Shown: piece by piece, positions 11,113 through 23,424 of the stretch
How the letters are laid out: each line of letters starts with the position of its first letter
Numbering within the stretch: the stretch's first letter is position 1
DNA from: Ailanthus altissimus
Lineage: Eukaryota; Streptophyta; Magnoliopsida; Sapindales; Simaroubaceae
Reading direction: 5' to 3'
Length of the DNA stretch: 64,000 nucleotides
Assembly: GCA_946807835.1 (NCBI GenBank)
Contig: OX327703.1
Span: 9,865,501-9,929,500 of the forward strand
Notes under the pieces: model-generated
What the model was told of the DNA's origin: nothing
The model's database searches: none
The model's input: the letters and a program-made list of their open reading frames with translations, nothing else
Position numbers and translations under genes: made by a program

Positions 11113-14100
11113 ATGGCCAATCAGAATTAAGATGAAGAACAGAGATCACTACGATACTATGCAATTCCAAATTTTTATGGCATTCATTCTAGCTTTCAGA
11201 CCTGCCATTAATGCCAATAACTTCGAAATCAAATTGAGCATGATCTAGATGCTAAAAGATTTGGTGCAATTCAGTGGACTGCCTAATGATGATCAAAATG
11301 AGCACATTATGAATGTCTTGGAAATTTGTGATATGATTAAATACAATAGTCTTAGATGATGCCATTTTACTTTGGTTATTTCCTTTTTCATTGCAGGACA
11401 AAGTAAAGAGTTGATTGATATCATTATCATTGAGTTCTATTATAACATGGGATGAATTGGGCTAGAGAACTTTAGCAAGGTTCTTCCTACTAGCCAAGAC
11501 AACAAAGGTAAGGAACATCACTTCCACTGTGCAGTATAATTTGGAGTCCTTTTATAAAGCATGGGAGAGATTCAAGGATTTGCTAAGAAAGTGTCCAAAA
11601 TGGCTGCTTATGCAAACCTTCTATAATAGATTGTTAGGTCACTTGAAAACAATTGTAAATGTTGCAGCAGAGGTGCATTAATGAATAACTCTACTGATGA
11701 GGCTTATGACCTATAAGAAGAGATGGCTTCCAACAACTATCAATGGCCATCTGAAAGAGTAACTTTAAGAAAACTCATCGGTATTGATGATATCGAAGCA
11801 CTTACTTCATTAGTTGCACAAGTTAAGTTGCTGTCAAAGAAATTTAATGCTATTGGAGTAAATATTGTGAAGAGCTAAATTGTTACTTGTAATTAGTGTA
11901 GAGACAACCATAAAAATGGCCAATGCTTAGAATTAGCATAATATATTGGACACTTTAATAAACAGTAAAACAACCCCAACTCAAAATTCTACAATCCAAG
12001 GTAAAGGAATTATTATAACTTCTTATAGAGTAATAATCAAGGACAATCATCGCAGCTTATGAACCTTTCTGGATTGCCATCATAACCACAACATCAAAAT
12101 GAGAAGAAGTCAGCTTTAGAAGATATGTTGATGCAATATATGAAGTAGATAGATGTTATTCTACAGAGCCAAGCAACTCTTCAGCAAAGCTAAGTAGCTT
12201 TACTATTAACTTAAGAAATTCAAGTGGTTACCTAGCCACTTCTATAAATAATCATCCATGAGGATCTCTACTTAGCAACACGAAAGTCAATCCAAGAGGG
12301 GATGTAAAACACTATAAAGCTATTGCATTAAAAAGTGGAAAAGAAGTATCTAATGTTACTGAGAAGCCTTGATTAAAAGAGATCCCCCATGAAAAGGAAT
12401 TAAAGGTTGAAGAGAATGAGCAAGTCCCAAAAGAGAAATAAAGCATGAAGAAAAAGAACGACTTGACTCTTTACAATCCACCACCTTCGTTCCCTTAATG
12501 TCTTCATAAGTAGAAACTTGATAAGAAGTTCTCTAAACTCTTAGAGGTATTCAAAAAGCTGCATATTAACATTCTTTTTTTTTATTCATTAAAGAAAATG
12601 TCAAGTTATATTAAGTTCATGAAATACATCTTATCAAAGAAAAGAATACTAGAAAATTTTAGGACAGTTGCTTTAACAGAAAAGTGCAGTGTCATTTTAT
12701 ATAAGAAACATCTGCCAAACCTTAAGGATCTAAGGAGCTTCACCATTTTATGCACCATTGGGAACCAATTCTTTAGTAAAGCTATATGTGACTTTGGAGC
12801 CAATATTAATCTAATGTCATTGTCCATATATAAAAAGCTGGGCTTGGTGGAAGTGATAGGGGTTAAATAAGTCTAATATTTTCATCTTCGAATAGTAATA
12901 CTTATTTGTTGAAATTAAGATTATTTGACTTTTTTATGTATTTTATTGTTATTTTGTAAGTTTGGAGTCAATGGAGAAAATAGAGATGAAAATCTAATGA
13001 AAATAAGCTAAAACCATCAACTGCTACTATAGTACTTTGCCATAATACCAGTGCCACAGCACCCAGAAATGAGCGTTGTGCCGCTTAAAATAGTGTGTAC
13101 AACACCTCATCGCCCAAAATCCAACACCACGGCATTGTGTGAACAGTAACTCGTGAACAATAATTTTAATCTAACTTGTATTTAATGTTTTACCCTAATT
13201 GGAAGACATAAACCAATAAATTGAAGATCAAAAACTCTAATTCAAAAAATCAAGAGAAGAGAGAGAAAGAGTAATTTTTTAAGGATTAAGAAAACTAGAA
13301 GATTAGAGACTGCAGAAAAATTAGTTTAATCTCTTCAACTATTTTTCTTTCTAATTTTCTAAGATTTTCATTATGTTAATCTTGATAAGCTCTAGAACTC
13401 TTTATTTTACTATTACCTAAGTTTTTATTTCTAGAGTTATACTATTGAACCTAATATTTAATTAGATTTCATTAATATTTAGTTTATGAACTTAATACAT
13501 ATAATTGATTCATTCTATCTTTATTTTAATACTTTCACTATACTTTATCAATATTTTGAATTATTAAGGAACTATGATGAACTTGCCAAAGGGATTCATA
13601 TGTTTAGCCTATGATAGTTTGATGCATGATAATAAGGTAACAACTATAAGTTCTATATAGGATAGACATATACCTAGATGCCATATATGGTATGATTTGG
13701 ACTTGGTCTTAATAATTACATTCTATTTAGATTACCATAGATATATAGGTAGTTGTTAGAATATGTAATATAGTCACTTGACCATCGACAAAGGTTTGTG
13801 ATGAGATTAGTGTCTAAGCCAATTAATTCGTATTAAGTGATTAACTAGGAGGTTAATAAATCTAATAAAATATTAAAAGATGAGCTATATCCTAGATTAT
13901 TAGTAATTTGTGATTTTAATCCTTTGTTTATTTAAGTTTTAGGTTAATTACTTAATTTTCAGATTATAGTTTTCTGGATATAAGTAAAGTAGGTATAATT
14001 TATGTAATTGATTGATAGAAATAGATCGCATAGTCCCTGTGGGGATGATAACTTGGACTTAAATTCAATATTACTTGATATGATAGTGTGCACTTGTGCT

Positions 14101-14400
14101 TAGTCATTGTAGCATCAATCAGGAAGCAAAGCTAACCAATGTTACACTGCAACTTGATAATTAATCACTTACTATTGAAGAGGTATAATTGAGGATGTGC
14201 TTGCAAAGATGGATACATTTATCTTCCCAAAAAGTTTCATTACTCTTGATATAGAGGAAGATTATGAGATTCCAATTATTCTTGGGGGACCATTCTTGGC
14301 CATGGGCAGAGCACTCATAGATGTGCAAAAGAGGGACCTTACAATGAGAGTTCAAAACTAAGAGGTCACTTTTAAGGTTTTTAAAGCAATGAAATTCCCA
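11113..14400 (+). pseudogene. Gyp-A gag-protease remnant, split by a solo LTR
   Basis: Decayed Athila-type gag and protease. An ATG at 11113 opens a gag broken by many stops; the pattern NNFEIK...GLPN-D is visible near 11218-11295. The protease active-site region is clear at 12780-12835 (D-F-G-A-N-I-N-L-M, matching the family pattern D-x-G-A-S). A 1.27 kb solo LTR splits the protease at 12854-14121. The frame resumes at about 14127 and ends in the protease flap region (ILGGPFLAMGRALID, about 14277-14322). No RT motif follows. Confidence 0.75.
12854..14121 (+). mobile_element. Solo gypsy LTR inside the Gyp-A protease, target duplication GGAAG
   Basis: It starts TGATAGGGG and ends CATCAATCA, flanked by a perfect duplication GGAAG (12849-12853 and 14122-14126). 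Removing one duplication restores continuity of the protease reading frame, which proves an insertion. At 1268 bp with LTR termini and no coding content, it is a solo LTR left by recombination. It has a GC-richer repeat tract at about 13050-13140. Its ends resemble those of the solo LTR at 52061-53037. Confidence 0.85.
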
Positions 14401-16663
14401 AATAAGACTAAAGATATTTTAGCATTAATTTGATGGATAGTGAGGTCAAAGACACTCTTAGCAAGAATTATGTTAAAGACCTACTTGAAGACGTTGTGGT
14501 TAATAGGACTAATGGGGACATACAAGAGGTCGAGGAATATATAAACTTTATGAAAGCTTCTCCTTGAGTTGATAGAACAAGAATCCAACTGGAACCAAGA
14601 CATCAATTGTGTAGCATAAAAAATATGGGGAAAGAAGACTAAAAGGTGATATGATAAGAAAATGTTAGAGTAACAATTCAATCTAGGCCAGCAGAGATTA
14701 CTCTACCATTCAAGATTAAATTTTTTTTTTCAGAAAAGCTTAAATTAAAAAGGTTGGAGCCACTACTTAGGTGTTTTCTTATGGAGTTGTGGAAGTTCAA
14801 GACAAGAATTCAAAGGGCTTTCAAAGTTAGCAGACATCGATTTAAGAAAAATCTCAGAAGAAAGATTGATCAGGCAAAGTGCTCCATCACTTTATTCAAA
14901 CCTCCATGAAAAGCAAAGACGTCAAGTTAATGACATTAAATCAAATGCTTTTTGAGAGGTAACTTGAGTAAATTATTTTTATTTTTGTATTTTTCTTGCT
15001 ATATAGTAATTTTGAGAAAATAGCAAGTCAGCTCCTAATCTTAGGCTACAGTGCCAAGAAGTTAGAAAACCAGAGGTGCAAGGCCCAAGACTAGGGCTAC
15101 AACACCAACTCAAGTAGAAATTGAGCCCCCAAGTCAATACCTTAGCGTCGTGGTGCCAAGAAGCCAGGGCTGTGATGCTAAAAGTTGGAAAGAGAGCCAA
15201 ATTACCAAGTCTCAGCATTGCAACAATGAAGTCACACCAACTTATCTAGCCTATGGCCTCTGAAAAAATGATAGCAACGATGATGATCTAGTTAAGATGG
15301 CAGATGATTGAGTTTGCCTATCTACTGTCAAGAAAGTGTTATATTCTTATCTATTTCTATTGAGGAAATATCAATCTTAAGTTTAGGGGAAGAAAATATT
15401 TCTTTGTGTTAATTTTTTGCCTTTTGTCTTATCTATCAACTTTGCATGCTTTTTTTTTTCTATTTTATATTTTGCATGTCGATTTTTTCTAGTTAGTTGT
15501 TAGTTTTAAGATTTGTATGATGATTAATAGTCAATGATAAAAACTAGAAACATGATTGTGGTTGTTATAATTTTTTGGAAAATGATAGATGTTACATTTA
15601 TTTTAATGTTTGAACCTAATTTCAAGTTTTGCCTTATTTGTGATTCCTTGAATACATTAAGCACATAAGTTAAGATCGTTTAGTTTTTTTGCTACTTAGA
15701 GATCATTTATGAATAACAAGGACATATAAAGTCTCACATATTCTAGAACTTATTTGATTAACACTCGAGGCAAAATCCTATGTCATATATAATTAAGGAA
15801 ATGATTTTCAACTATGTTTAGACTGTTTAAGCCTTTCGAAGCTATCCTGAGTATTTTATCCAATAGTTACCCACTTTGAGCTTAATGACTATTTTTCTTT
15901 ATTAAACACACCCATACCTTATGATTTAAATAAAAATTTCTTTATAACACCCTTTCACACCATAAGCATAGTGATCTTGTTAGAACGTTTTTGGAATTTT
16001 TTAAACTTATGGGAAGGAGTGAAATAAAGAGCAGTTATAGGCTTTTGTTGTGTTTTGAAGAAGGGTTGAAAGATTCAAAGTTTAAGGATATAGTGGCTTG
16101 AAGTTCATTTAAAAAAAAAGAAGAAAAAAATATGGATAAAGTTTATTATACTCCTAGCTTAGAAAAAAAAAAGATAAAATAATGAAGAACAAAGTAGACA
16201 AAAGGAGTAGAAATTAAGTTTGGTGTGAATTAAGCTAAATTGTATCTATTTTATCCTACCTTCACCCTAGCCATATATTACAAGCTGAATAAAGCCCTAT
16301 TTGATCCTTAATTATATGTCCACCTATATTAGTAGAGAGTGGTATAAAAAGCAAGCATATGAAATGTGAATAAAAATCTTGTAGAAACAAAAGTTTGACT
16401 TGTATGTATAAACTAATCTGGGTCTAAATGATTAATAAGACTAACTATACATACACATACCAAGTGAATCACATATGGGGTAAAACGAGTGTTTGGATTG
16501 GTATATTAAACATTTTTGGTATTTAGAGTTCTACATGAGTTATAAACTTTGTGCAATCAGTGCAAAAGATGTTAATATATTAACCAACCCGTTATTTCTT
16601 TTTCTAGGTTTTAGTTTCCTCTCTTTGCTTGAGTACAAGCAAATTGTTAAGTTTAGGGGAGTT
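14401..16663 (+). other. Gyp-A 3' non-coding interior; pol missing
   Basis: This 2.2 kb lies where a full Athila element has RT, RNase H and integrase. I see none of their motifs (no FMDD, no DDE spacing) in any frame, only short decayed coding-like stretches to about 14960. A GC-richer repeat tract lies at about 15040-15230, followed by AT-rich sequence. A polypurine tract AGTTTAGGGGAG (about 16650-16661) abuts the 3' LTR. Confidence 0.65.
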
Positions 16664-18130
16664 TGATGGGTGTATTTTATACTTATTATTTTTGCTTCCT
16701 TATGCTTAACATTTGGTTATTTTAAGCACAAGTATTAGATTTTTTTTTTATGTGTTTTATTGCTATTTTATAGGTTTATAGTCAACAGAGTTATTTGGGA
16801 TAAAAATTAGAAGAAACAAAAACAAAAATATAAAATGTGGGATCAAATCTCAACGTCATATCCCTTAAAGTAAAGCTGCAATATTGGAGACACCAAAACA
16901 AGAAAATTTGGATAGAAACTCAAAGTTGCAGTGCTGGAATAGTATATGCTATAGTACCTGGAATAGTGTTGACAGAAAGTTAGTGCTATAGCACTAAGCA
17001 TGTCAAAAAGTGAGCGCTACGCTGCTTTGAAGCCAAGTTTATGGTGGTGGAGTTTATTGGGCCAATACCACAACACTGGAAGCTAAGGCCGCAATTCTAG
17101 ACATTGGAAAAGGAAACCTTAATCTGACTTTAACTTGAAATATTTCCAAACTTGAAAACAAAAGCCTATAAATTGGAGACGAAAAGCCTATTTCAAGGGA
17201 CTACAACAAGAAAGGAGAGAGAGAAGTTTAGAGCAAACTTTTGGTGAATCAAAGAGAGAAAATCAAGAAAAGAATATATTGAAGATTGAAGAATTCGAGC
17301 ATCATATCTTTGCTTTTTTGTTTTCCCTCTTTATCTTTCTTAGTTTTATATTATCTCTAAGATGTTGAACTTAATGTGCTTGAAAACTCTTTATTTCATT
17401 ATGAGCTGATATTTGTTTTATCTACACTTATAATTTGAACTCAGTATATGGCTTGAATTAATTTACTTTCCCTTAATTTATGAAGTCAATAATGAATTGT
17501 TCATTCTATACTGTGCTTAATGCCTCTAATTACTTGATTACTAATTAGATTGATTTGGAAATCTTAATGAACTTGGAAAAAGAGAGTTATGGATTAGCCT
17601 TGAATAGATTGATATATGATTATTGCATAAAAACTTTGAGTTTCACGTGAGATATGAATATACTTACATGGCATATATAATTACGTTTAGAGAACTTATT
17701 CTTAATGAATCTTGCTTTAATCTAATTATCATAGGAATATAGATAATAGATTAGGTGAGATATTTTCACTTAACCATTGGAAGAGGCTTGTGAAGATATT
17801 AGGTTTCCTGATTAACAATTCATATTGATGAATTAAATTAAGAAGAGTAATTACAATTCAAATGAAGTATTAAGGAATAATTGCAATTCTAGACTTTTTA
17901 ACATTGGTAAATTTATCATTGTTTTTCTTACTATTTTCTACTTTTGTTTTCTTTTATTATTTAATTTAGATTCTCTTTGATTGAGTTATTAATCGTTTGA
18001 ATAAGAATAAGAAGACATAATTTTAGTACTTAACTTGTTTAGTAATAATTGCATGTGGGAAAGATACTCTACTCTTTGTTATATTACTTGTTTGTAACAA
18101 TATACACTTGCGTTTCCCAATCACATAACA
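16664..18130 (+). repeat. Gyp-A 3' LTR
   Basis: It starts TGATGGGTGTATTTTATAC and ends CACATAACA. It is the partner of 9395-10858, with 1467 versus 1464 bp, and is followed by the target duplication GTTCT. Confidence 0.88.
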
Positions 18131-18242
18131 GTTCTCCCCTGGGATTTCAACCCATGGCCTATTTCTTTTAATGGTTAGTTCAACCTACGAACTTTGGACG
18201 AACCAGATTCTCAGGCTTGATTGGACCTCTCATAAATAATAT
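18131..18242 (-). other. Possible tRNA-like SINE fragment
   Basis: On the minus strand there is a B-box-like GGTTGAAATCC (near 18139-18150) preceded by GGTTGAACTAACC. This could be a second, older tRNA-derived SINE cut by the Gyp-A insertion. Only one short copy is seen, so the call is weak. Confidence 0.3.
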
Positions 18243-18412
18243 TGTGTAAAGTGTGTGGGACCCACCAACACTTGGTCCACCAGCTGGATGACACCTAAAA
18301 GTCACTGGCGTCCCAACACACAATTCTTAGGTTACCTGCAGGGGGTGTGAGTGGTGTGCCAGTTGATACTCTGGTGGACCCAAGGTGTTGGGTGAGCTCC
18401 ATACGCTCTTAC
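18243..18412. repeat. Foldback composite of SINE 3' ends, copy 1
   Basis: Left half: SINE 3' part in reverse orientation (GTGTGTGGGACCCACCAACA...). Right half: SINE 3' end in forward orientation (...GGTGGACCCAAGGTGTTGGGTGAG). The halves meet at CTGCAGGGGGTGTGAGTGGTG. The two arms can pair over about 60 bases. The same composite with the same junction recurs at 21419-21590. An A-rich tail follows. Confidence 0.65.
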
Positions 18413-19510
18413 AAAAAAAAACAAAATAAAATACCATTCAAATGAACTTAGTCTTAATCTAGGCTAAATGAGAAAATACTTTCTCATCATTAAGAAATAT
18501 CTTAAGGCTTACCATTAACAAATGCCATTCATTTATATTTATCTTATCATTTAATTAATATTAAATAAATAATTTAATCATATTAAATCATGGTAGAAAC
18601 ACATGCCAATTTAAATAAATAAATAATTGTTTGATTTCAATTTAAATAATAATATCATATATTATTATTATTATTTTATTCAATAAACATTTTAATGAAT
18701 AAAATAATGATATTATTGTCTAACAAATAAGGTCATTTTGGTAATTTCTAAATCAAACAATAATTGGCTCATATGTGCCATGTGTCAACATCCCATTGGT
18801 CAACAACTAATTGTTAACAAATTGATGTACTTAACTCTTAAGTCTTGACACATGTCCGGTCTGCTAGAATTTTCTAGATCGAACTATTTAATCTAGTATG
18901 CTGCTCCAATGCATAACAAGTACACTTCATATTACGGAACTCTAGCTCCACTCTCAATTTGTCAAACAAAACTATTTTGTGAGTCCGAGATTGATACCAT
19001 ATACACACATCATAGATATTACAAATTAGTGCAGTAGACCATACAAGTTCAAGTCATAATGCATACGTATAATCCTTCCGTCAATCATATCCTGGAAGAG
19101 CAAGGATATAGATCACTACCATTAAATTCCTATGTGCTCATCCGTGAACTTATCTCCAGACACGTATCTTAATAAATAATACATGCAAACACTTTTACAA
19201 TATTATTTAACCCTGTAGGAAACTCTTTTCCTGGGTTTGTTGCTTATGGCCATAAGACTTTCTAAGATACAGTCTCTGAGCATCCGAATATATTAACTCA
19301 TCCATGTGAGCTGACGGATTCCAATCTGTACACACCGGACTCTATAAGCATTGAACCATACCTAGTGACACCCAGCAGTCACACCATGAAAGATCTATGA
19401 CATGTGTGAAAACAAAGTACGATGGATCACTCACAAGCCCACTATGGTACTCAAGTCAAAAGACCATGTATAGTACTCAACTTGAAAAGGCCTTTCATTG
19501 ACGGCTTCTT
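18413..19510 (-). repeat. Copia-2-type LTR, middle part
   Basis: It aligns in the same orientation with about 24855-25932 of the Copia-2 LTR, for example the AAACACATGCCAATTTAAATAA and GAAACTCTTTTCCTGGGTTTG stretches. Neither LTR end is present. It begins right after the foldback composite and stops at 19506-19510, where a plus-strand copia LTR end begins. Confidence 0.75.
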
Positions 19511-19512
19511 TG

Positions 19513-20580
19513 TTTTCTTTATCTCCAATTAAATTAGCCATGGGAGCTTTGAATTTTTCCTTTATAATTCAAGTATTGAATAATACAAAGCTAAGTTCAT
19601 TGCTTAAATATAGTTTAAGAGTTAAACTATAGATTAAAAGTTAATCCAAATGGTTTAAATGTTAAACCAGTGCTAGAAAATTATAGCTGCTATTCTAGCG
19701 ACTCAAGCTCACCTCGTTGAGTCCTAGAATTGCCAACAGGTCCATTTCTGATAGTACTCCTACTTAAATTGTACCAAAGGCTTGCAGGGTGATTATTCTC
19801 AACTTTGGTATTAATATGATTAATATGTATTTAATTTCATTAATGTAATAAAATATAAAATTTATTGTGTTCATTCTTTAGGAAATTAGATTTCCAGCTC
19901 CCGCTATATACATGTTTATGTATGAGATGCATGTATTATAAATATACGTGAATTTTATGTGATGAACATAAACTACATGCATAAACTCAATACGATTTTG
20001 AATCGAAACACCACACCCATAAAATGGTATTAGAGCATTTTGTGGTGTTGATTGGGTGATTTAGAGTGTTGGAGATACGTTTGGTGAAGTCCTGGTGTTG
20101 AAATGGGTGCATTTCAAGTATTTAAATGGGAATACCAAGGTGAAAAACATTGGGATGCTATGGCTTTGACTCTAGTACTGTAGCACTGAGGCCTTTCAAG
20201 CTTTAGCACCGTGATGCTGAGGCTACTGGCTTCCAGTGTCACAGCGCTGATAGCCTAGAACTGCAGTACTAACGTTGGTCACACCAAAAAATTAATTTTA
20301 AGTAATAAAAGTTATCAGTTTGGATTATAATATGGGATTATTTTTCTCTGTGCTGGTAACCACAATGGAAGCCCTACTGGTGGGGATTAGTTGTATTTGC
20401 ACAGAAATAAATTACTAATTGAGAATTAACTCCTCGTGAGATGGGACCCAATATTTCAAAAAACTCTCTTAATCAGATTAAATAGTATTACATTATTAGA
20501 TAATATCTTACTTGATCCATCTTGTCAATACGATGTTAGACGGGTCACATCAGTCATTTTTCAATATTGCCCAATATTAT
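19513..20580 (+). mobile_element. Copia-B type LTR end plus 5' leader, copy U1
   Basis: Plus-strand copia 5' piece. An LTR end runs to 20019 (ACCACACCCA) and a primer site lies at 20025-20036. The leader then contains a GC-rich repeat tract (20155-20280) and the segment with ACAATGGAAGCCCTACTGG. It is broken at 20580 by a Copia-2-type LTR. The segment 23425-24259 is a second copy with the identical break point, so the two are a duplication made after that insertion. Confidence 0.7.
20025..20036 (+). other. Primer binding site, initiator tRNA-Met type
   Basis: TGGTATTAGAGC lies 5 bases after an LTR end. It differs by one base from the usual copia site TGGTATCAGAGC. Confidence 0.75.
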
Positions 20581-20962
20581 TGTGAGTGATTTTAAACCTA
20601 TGGTGTATGCACGTGGGTTTGTGTCTATCATTCAAATATAGCATATGTACCACATACATACATGCGTTGCGGATGAGCGGAATATAAATTACTTAATGAT
20701 AAACACAATGAACTTTTACATGTTATCTCATAAAAGTAAATACATCAAGATTGAGAATTAGTACCTTGTTAAGCCTTTGGTATATGGTTGAACAAAAGTA
20801 CCCGCCTTAAAGCAACTCATTCACAATTCTATTTCCTCAACACGGTGGGCTTGAGGAAGCTAAAATAGTAGCTTTTCCAGTAAATGATTCAATTCTTGAA
20901 TCCTTGTTTCTACCTTGTAGTACGAGTGACCAAAAATAGAAGGAAAAATAGAAGAAGTATTT
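20581..20962 (-). repeat. Copia-2-type LTR, first 380 bases (plus-strand left end)
   Basis: It starts TGTGAGTGATTTTAAACC and aligns with 24260 to about 24642. It is preceded by ATTAT, the counterpart of the ATTGT flanking Copia-2 at 24255-24259. It is cut at 20962 by a reverse SINE. Confidence 0.8.
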
Positions 20963-21205
20963 TGTTAGAGTGTGTGGGACCTATTAATACCTTGGTCCAC
21001 TAGCTAGATGACACCTCAAAGCCACTGGCGTCCTAACACATAAATCTCAATTTACCTGCACCCCTAAGGAATTGAACCCCCACACTATCTTATGGAGGCC
21101 TTATAGGCCTCTTCGTCCTTGTACCCATCAGGCTAACCTGAGAATTATATGTTAAGATGCCAGTGGCTCTAAGATGTCATCAAACTGGTGGAGCTATTTG
21201 TTAGT
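20963..21205 (-). mobile_element. SINE copy (reverse) with an inverted 3' half attached
   Basis: 20963-21137 is a complete SINE in reverse. Its 3' end is at 20963 (TGTTAGAGTGTGTGGGACC on the plus strand), its B box GGTTCAATTCC is the reverse complement of about 21068-21078, and its A-box region lies near 21121-21137. 21138-21205 repeats the SINE 3' half in forward orientation (GATGCCAGTGGCTCTAAG), giving another foldback. Confidence 0.7.
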
Positions 21206-21220
21206 TAGTCCTATACATGC

Positions 21221-21415
21221 TAACCCAGCCCAATGGGTACAATCATCAAACCTTAAAGGCCTATAAGGGATGAGATCCTAGGTTCGACATTAGTTGGGGG
21301 CGTAGGTGACCTGTGGATTCTGTGTGTGGTGCGACAGTAGGAACTGAGGTGTCAGCCACTGGTTGGACCAAGGTATTAATGAGCTCCACCACAGTCTTTC
21401 AAAAAGGCAAACCTT
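21221..21415 (+). mobile_element. SINE copy (forward)
   Basis: It has an A-box-like AGCCCAATGGGTAC near 21227-21240 and a decayed B box GGTTCGACAT at 21281-21290, then the family body (GGGGGCGTAGGTGACCTG) and the 3' part (GGTTGGACCAAGGTATTAAT). Confidence 0.65.
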
Positions 21416-21418
21416 TTT

Positions 21419-21590
21419 GTTAGAGTGTATAGGACCCACCAACACCTTGGTCCACCAGCTGGATGACACCTTAGAGCCACTGGCATCTCAACACATAATT
21501 CTCAGGTTATCTGCAGGGGGTGTGAGTGGTGCGCCAGTTGATACCCTAGTGGACCCAAGGTGTTGGATGGGCTCGACACTCTTACATATT
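21419..21590. repeat. Foldback composite of SINE 3' ends, copy 2
   Basis: Same structure and same internal junction as 18243-18412: reverse SINE 3' part, CTGCAGGGGGTGTGAGTGGTG, then forward 3' end. The reading frames over it are artefacts. The bases 21591-21756 after it hold nothing I can assign. Confidence 0.65.
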
Positions 21591-21756
21591 GTAGATGTTT
21601 TGGCCTCCTCGTTAGAATGTTCTAAAGCTGCATGAGGTGATGGCTTTAAAGTTATAACACTAAATAATAAACCCTTTGTAGTCAATAATAATTGGTATAA
21701 ATCGAGCAGGACATTGGTATTCCCATTAAGATCGAGCACCCTTGTTAAGTATGAGC

Positions 21757-23420
21757 ATTGATGAGTGCATTTATATCTATCGTCATAATCTCCTAAACTT
21801 GATAATTACTCAATTTAAATAAAAATATATTTTTCAATGTACATAAATGTTATTTTCTAGGTTTCAGGTTAATTGAACTATTTTGGGCTAAAAGCCAAGG
21901 AAAACACGCGAAAATATCAAGTTCTAGATATAACCGACGATAGTAACAATAACTACGAGCATTGTGGCACTGTTTTAGGCCCGTGATTAATGCGAGCTAT
22001 TTGAGGATTCAGTGTCAAGAGGTTCAAGCCAACAATTTTGAATTGAAGCCAACCCTTATCAATATGGTGCTACAAAATCAATATAGGGGATTGCCAAGTG
22101 AGGATCCAAATGCTTATTTTGCTATTTTTTTTAGGTTTGTAACACTATTAAGATGATCAGAGTTATGAAGGTTGTTATTCACCTATGCTTGTTCCCATTC
22201 TCTCTCATAGACAAGTCAATGAGATGGCTCCAATCTTTGCAATTGGGAAGTATTGTAATATGGGAAGAGCTTGCAAAAAAATATTATTACCAAGTTCTTT
22301 CCACCATCTAAGACTTCACAATTTGGAGAAGAGATATCTCAATTTTAACAAATGGACTTCGAGCCAATTTATGAATCTTGGGAGCGATTCAGGAATCTGA
22401 TTTGAAAGTCCCCCAACATAGATACCAAGTTTAGTTCCAAATTAAAAATTTCTACAATGTATTTAATGGCCAAATGAGGATTATTGTTAACGCAGTGGCG
22501 GGTAGTACTTTGATGTCAAACACCGTAGAAGAAGCTCAAATTTTGTTGGAAGAAGTGGCTTATAACAACTATCAATGGTCTAATGAGAGGTCCATTGTGA
22601 GAAAGGGACTAGAGTATATGAAGTTGGTCCCATTGTTGCACTTTCAGCCTAAGACTCCGCCTTGGCAAATTAAATTTCTGCACTAAATGCTAGAAAGGCT
22701 TCAATAAGTAAATATCCAATGATGGTAGCAAACATGTCTTATACTTGTGAAGGGACTTATTTGAAACAAGTCCAATATGTCAACAACCAAAACTTCAACA
22801 ATTAGAGTAACAACGTACCTACACATTATCATCTAGAGCTCTGAAATCATGAGAGTTTCTCTTATCATAATACAATGAATGCTCTATAATTGTCATTGGG
22901 GTTTAATCAACCAATAGTTGAGAAGAAACCCTCATTAGAAGATATCTTGTATACCTTTATTAGTGAGACAAGAGATAGGTTCAACAAAGATGAGGCCCGA
23001 CTTAACAACATCAAGACACATTGCACTAAAATGAATGCAACATTAAAGTTACTAAAGGTGCAAGTTGGCCAACTTACCAATGCAATCAAGGATTAATCTT
23101 CTGGCAAGTTTACAAGTGACACGGAGGATACTTTAAGGGAGTAATGTAAAGTCGTCACTCTTAAAGGTGAAGGAAGTAAAAGTTACGAGGCAAAACGTGT
23201 TGAAGATTAAGAGGAAGAAGTTGTTATGGAACCATCCAATGTGAATTCAAAGCCTAGCTCAATTATTTTTGGACAACCCTTCTATCATTACTCCACTATT
23301 GCCATATTGTCCACACTTCTACAAAAAGTAGTTAGATACAATTTTATAAATTCCTTAAAGCTTTTAAGAAGATTTATATAAACATTCCTTTTGTTGAAGC
23401 TTGAGAGCAAATGCTTTGAA
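21757..23420 (+). pseudogene. Athila-like gypsy fragment: LTR start joined to gag
   Basis: It begins TGATGAGTGCATTTATATC like other Athila-type LTRs of the window, but after about 200 bases it jumps into gag. This points to a deletion of most of the LTR and leader. Gag features: NNFELKPTLINM...GLPSEDPNAYF (22037-22110), and near 22915-23095 a coiled-coil-like stretch ending LKVQVGQLTNAIKD, typical of the gag C-terminus. It continues in decayed form to NIPFVEA (about 23395) and stops at the copia sequence near 23425. Frameshifts and stops occur throughout. Confidence 0.7.
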
Positions 23421-23424
23421 TTTT

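Larger units (their letters stand above)
9395..18130 (+). mobile_element. Gyp-A: complete non-autonomous Athila-like gypsy element
   Basis: Both ends are present. LTRs of 1464 bp (9395-10858) and 1467 bp (16664-18130) flank a 5.8 kb interior, and a perfect 5 bp target duplication GTTCT flanks the element (9390-9394 and 18131-18135). The first LTR base pair has decayed from TG to TA. A tRNA-Asp-type primer site and a polypurine tract are in place. The interior has gag and protease remains but no recognisable reverse transcriptase, RNase H or integrase. It must therefore have been mobilised by enzymes of a related element. Confidence 0.88.

Noticed and set aside
12598..12870. A separate small gene in Gyp-A
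   Set aside because: It is the protease part of an Athila gag-pro frame (D-F-G-A-N-I-N-L-M), cut by the solo LTR at 12854.
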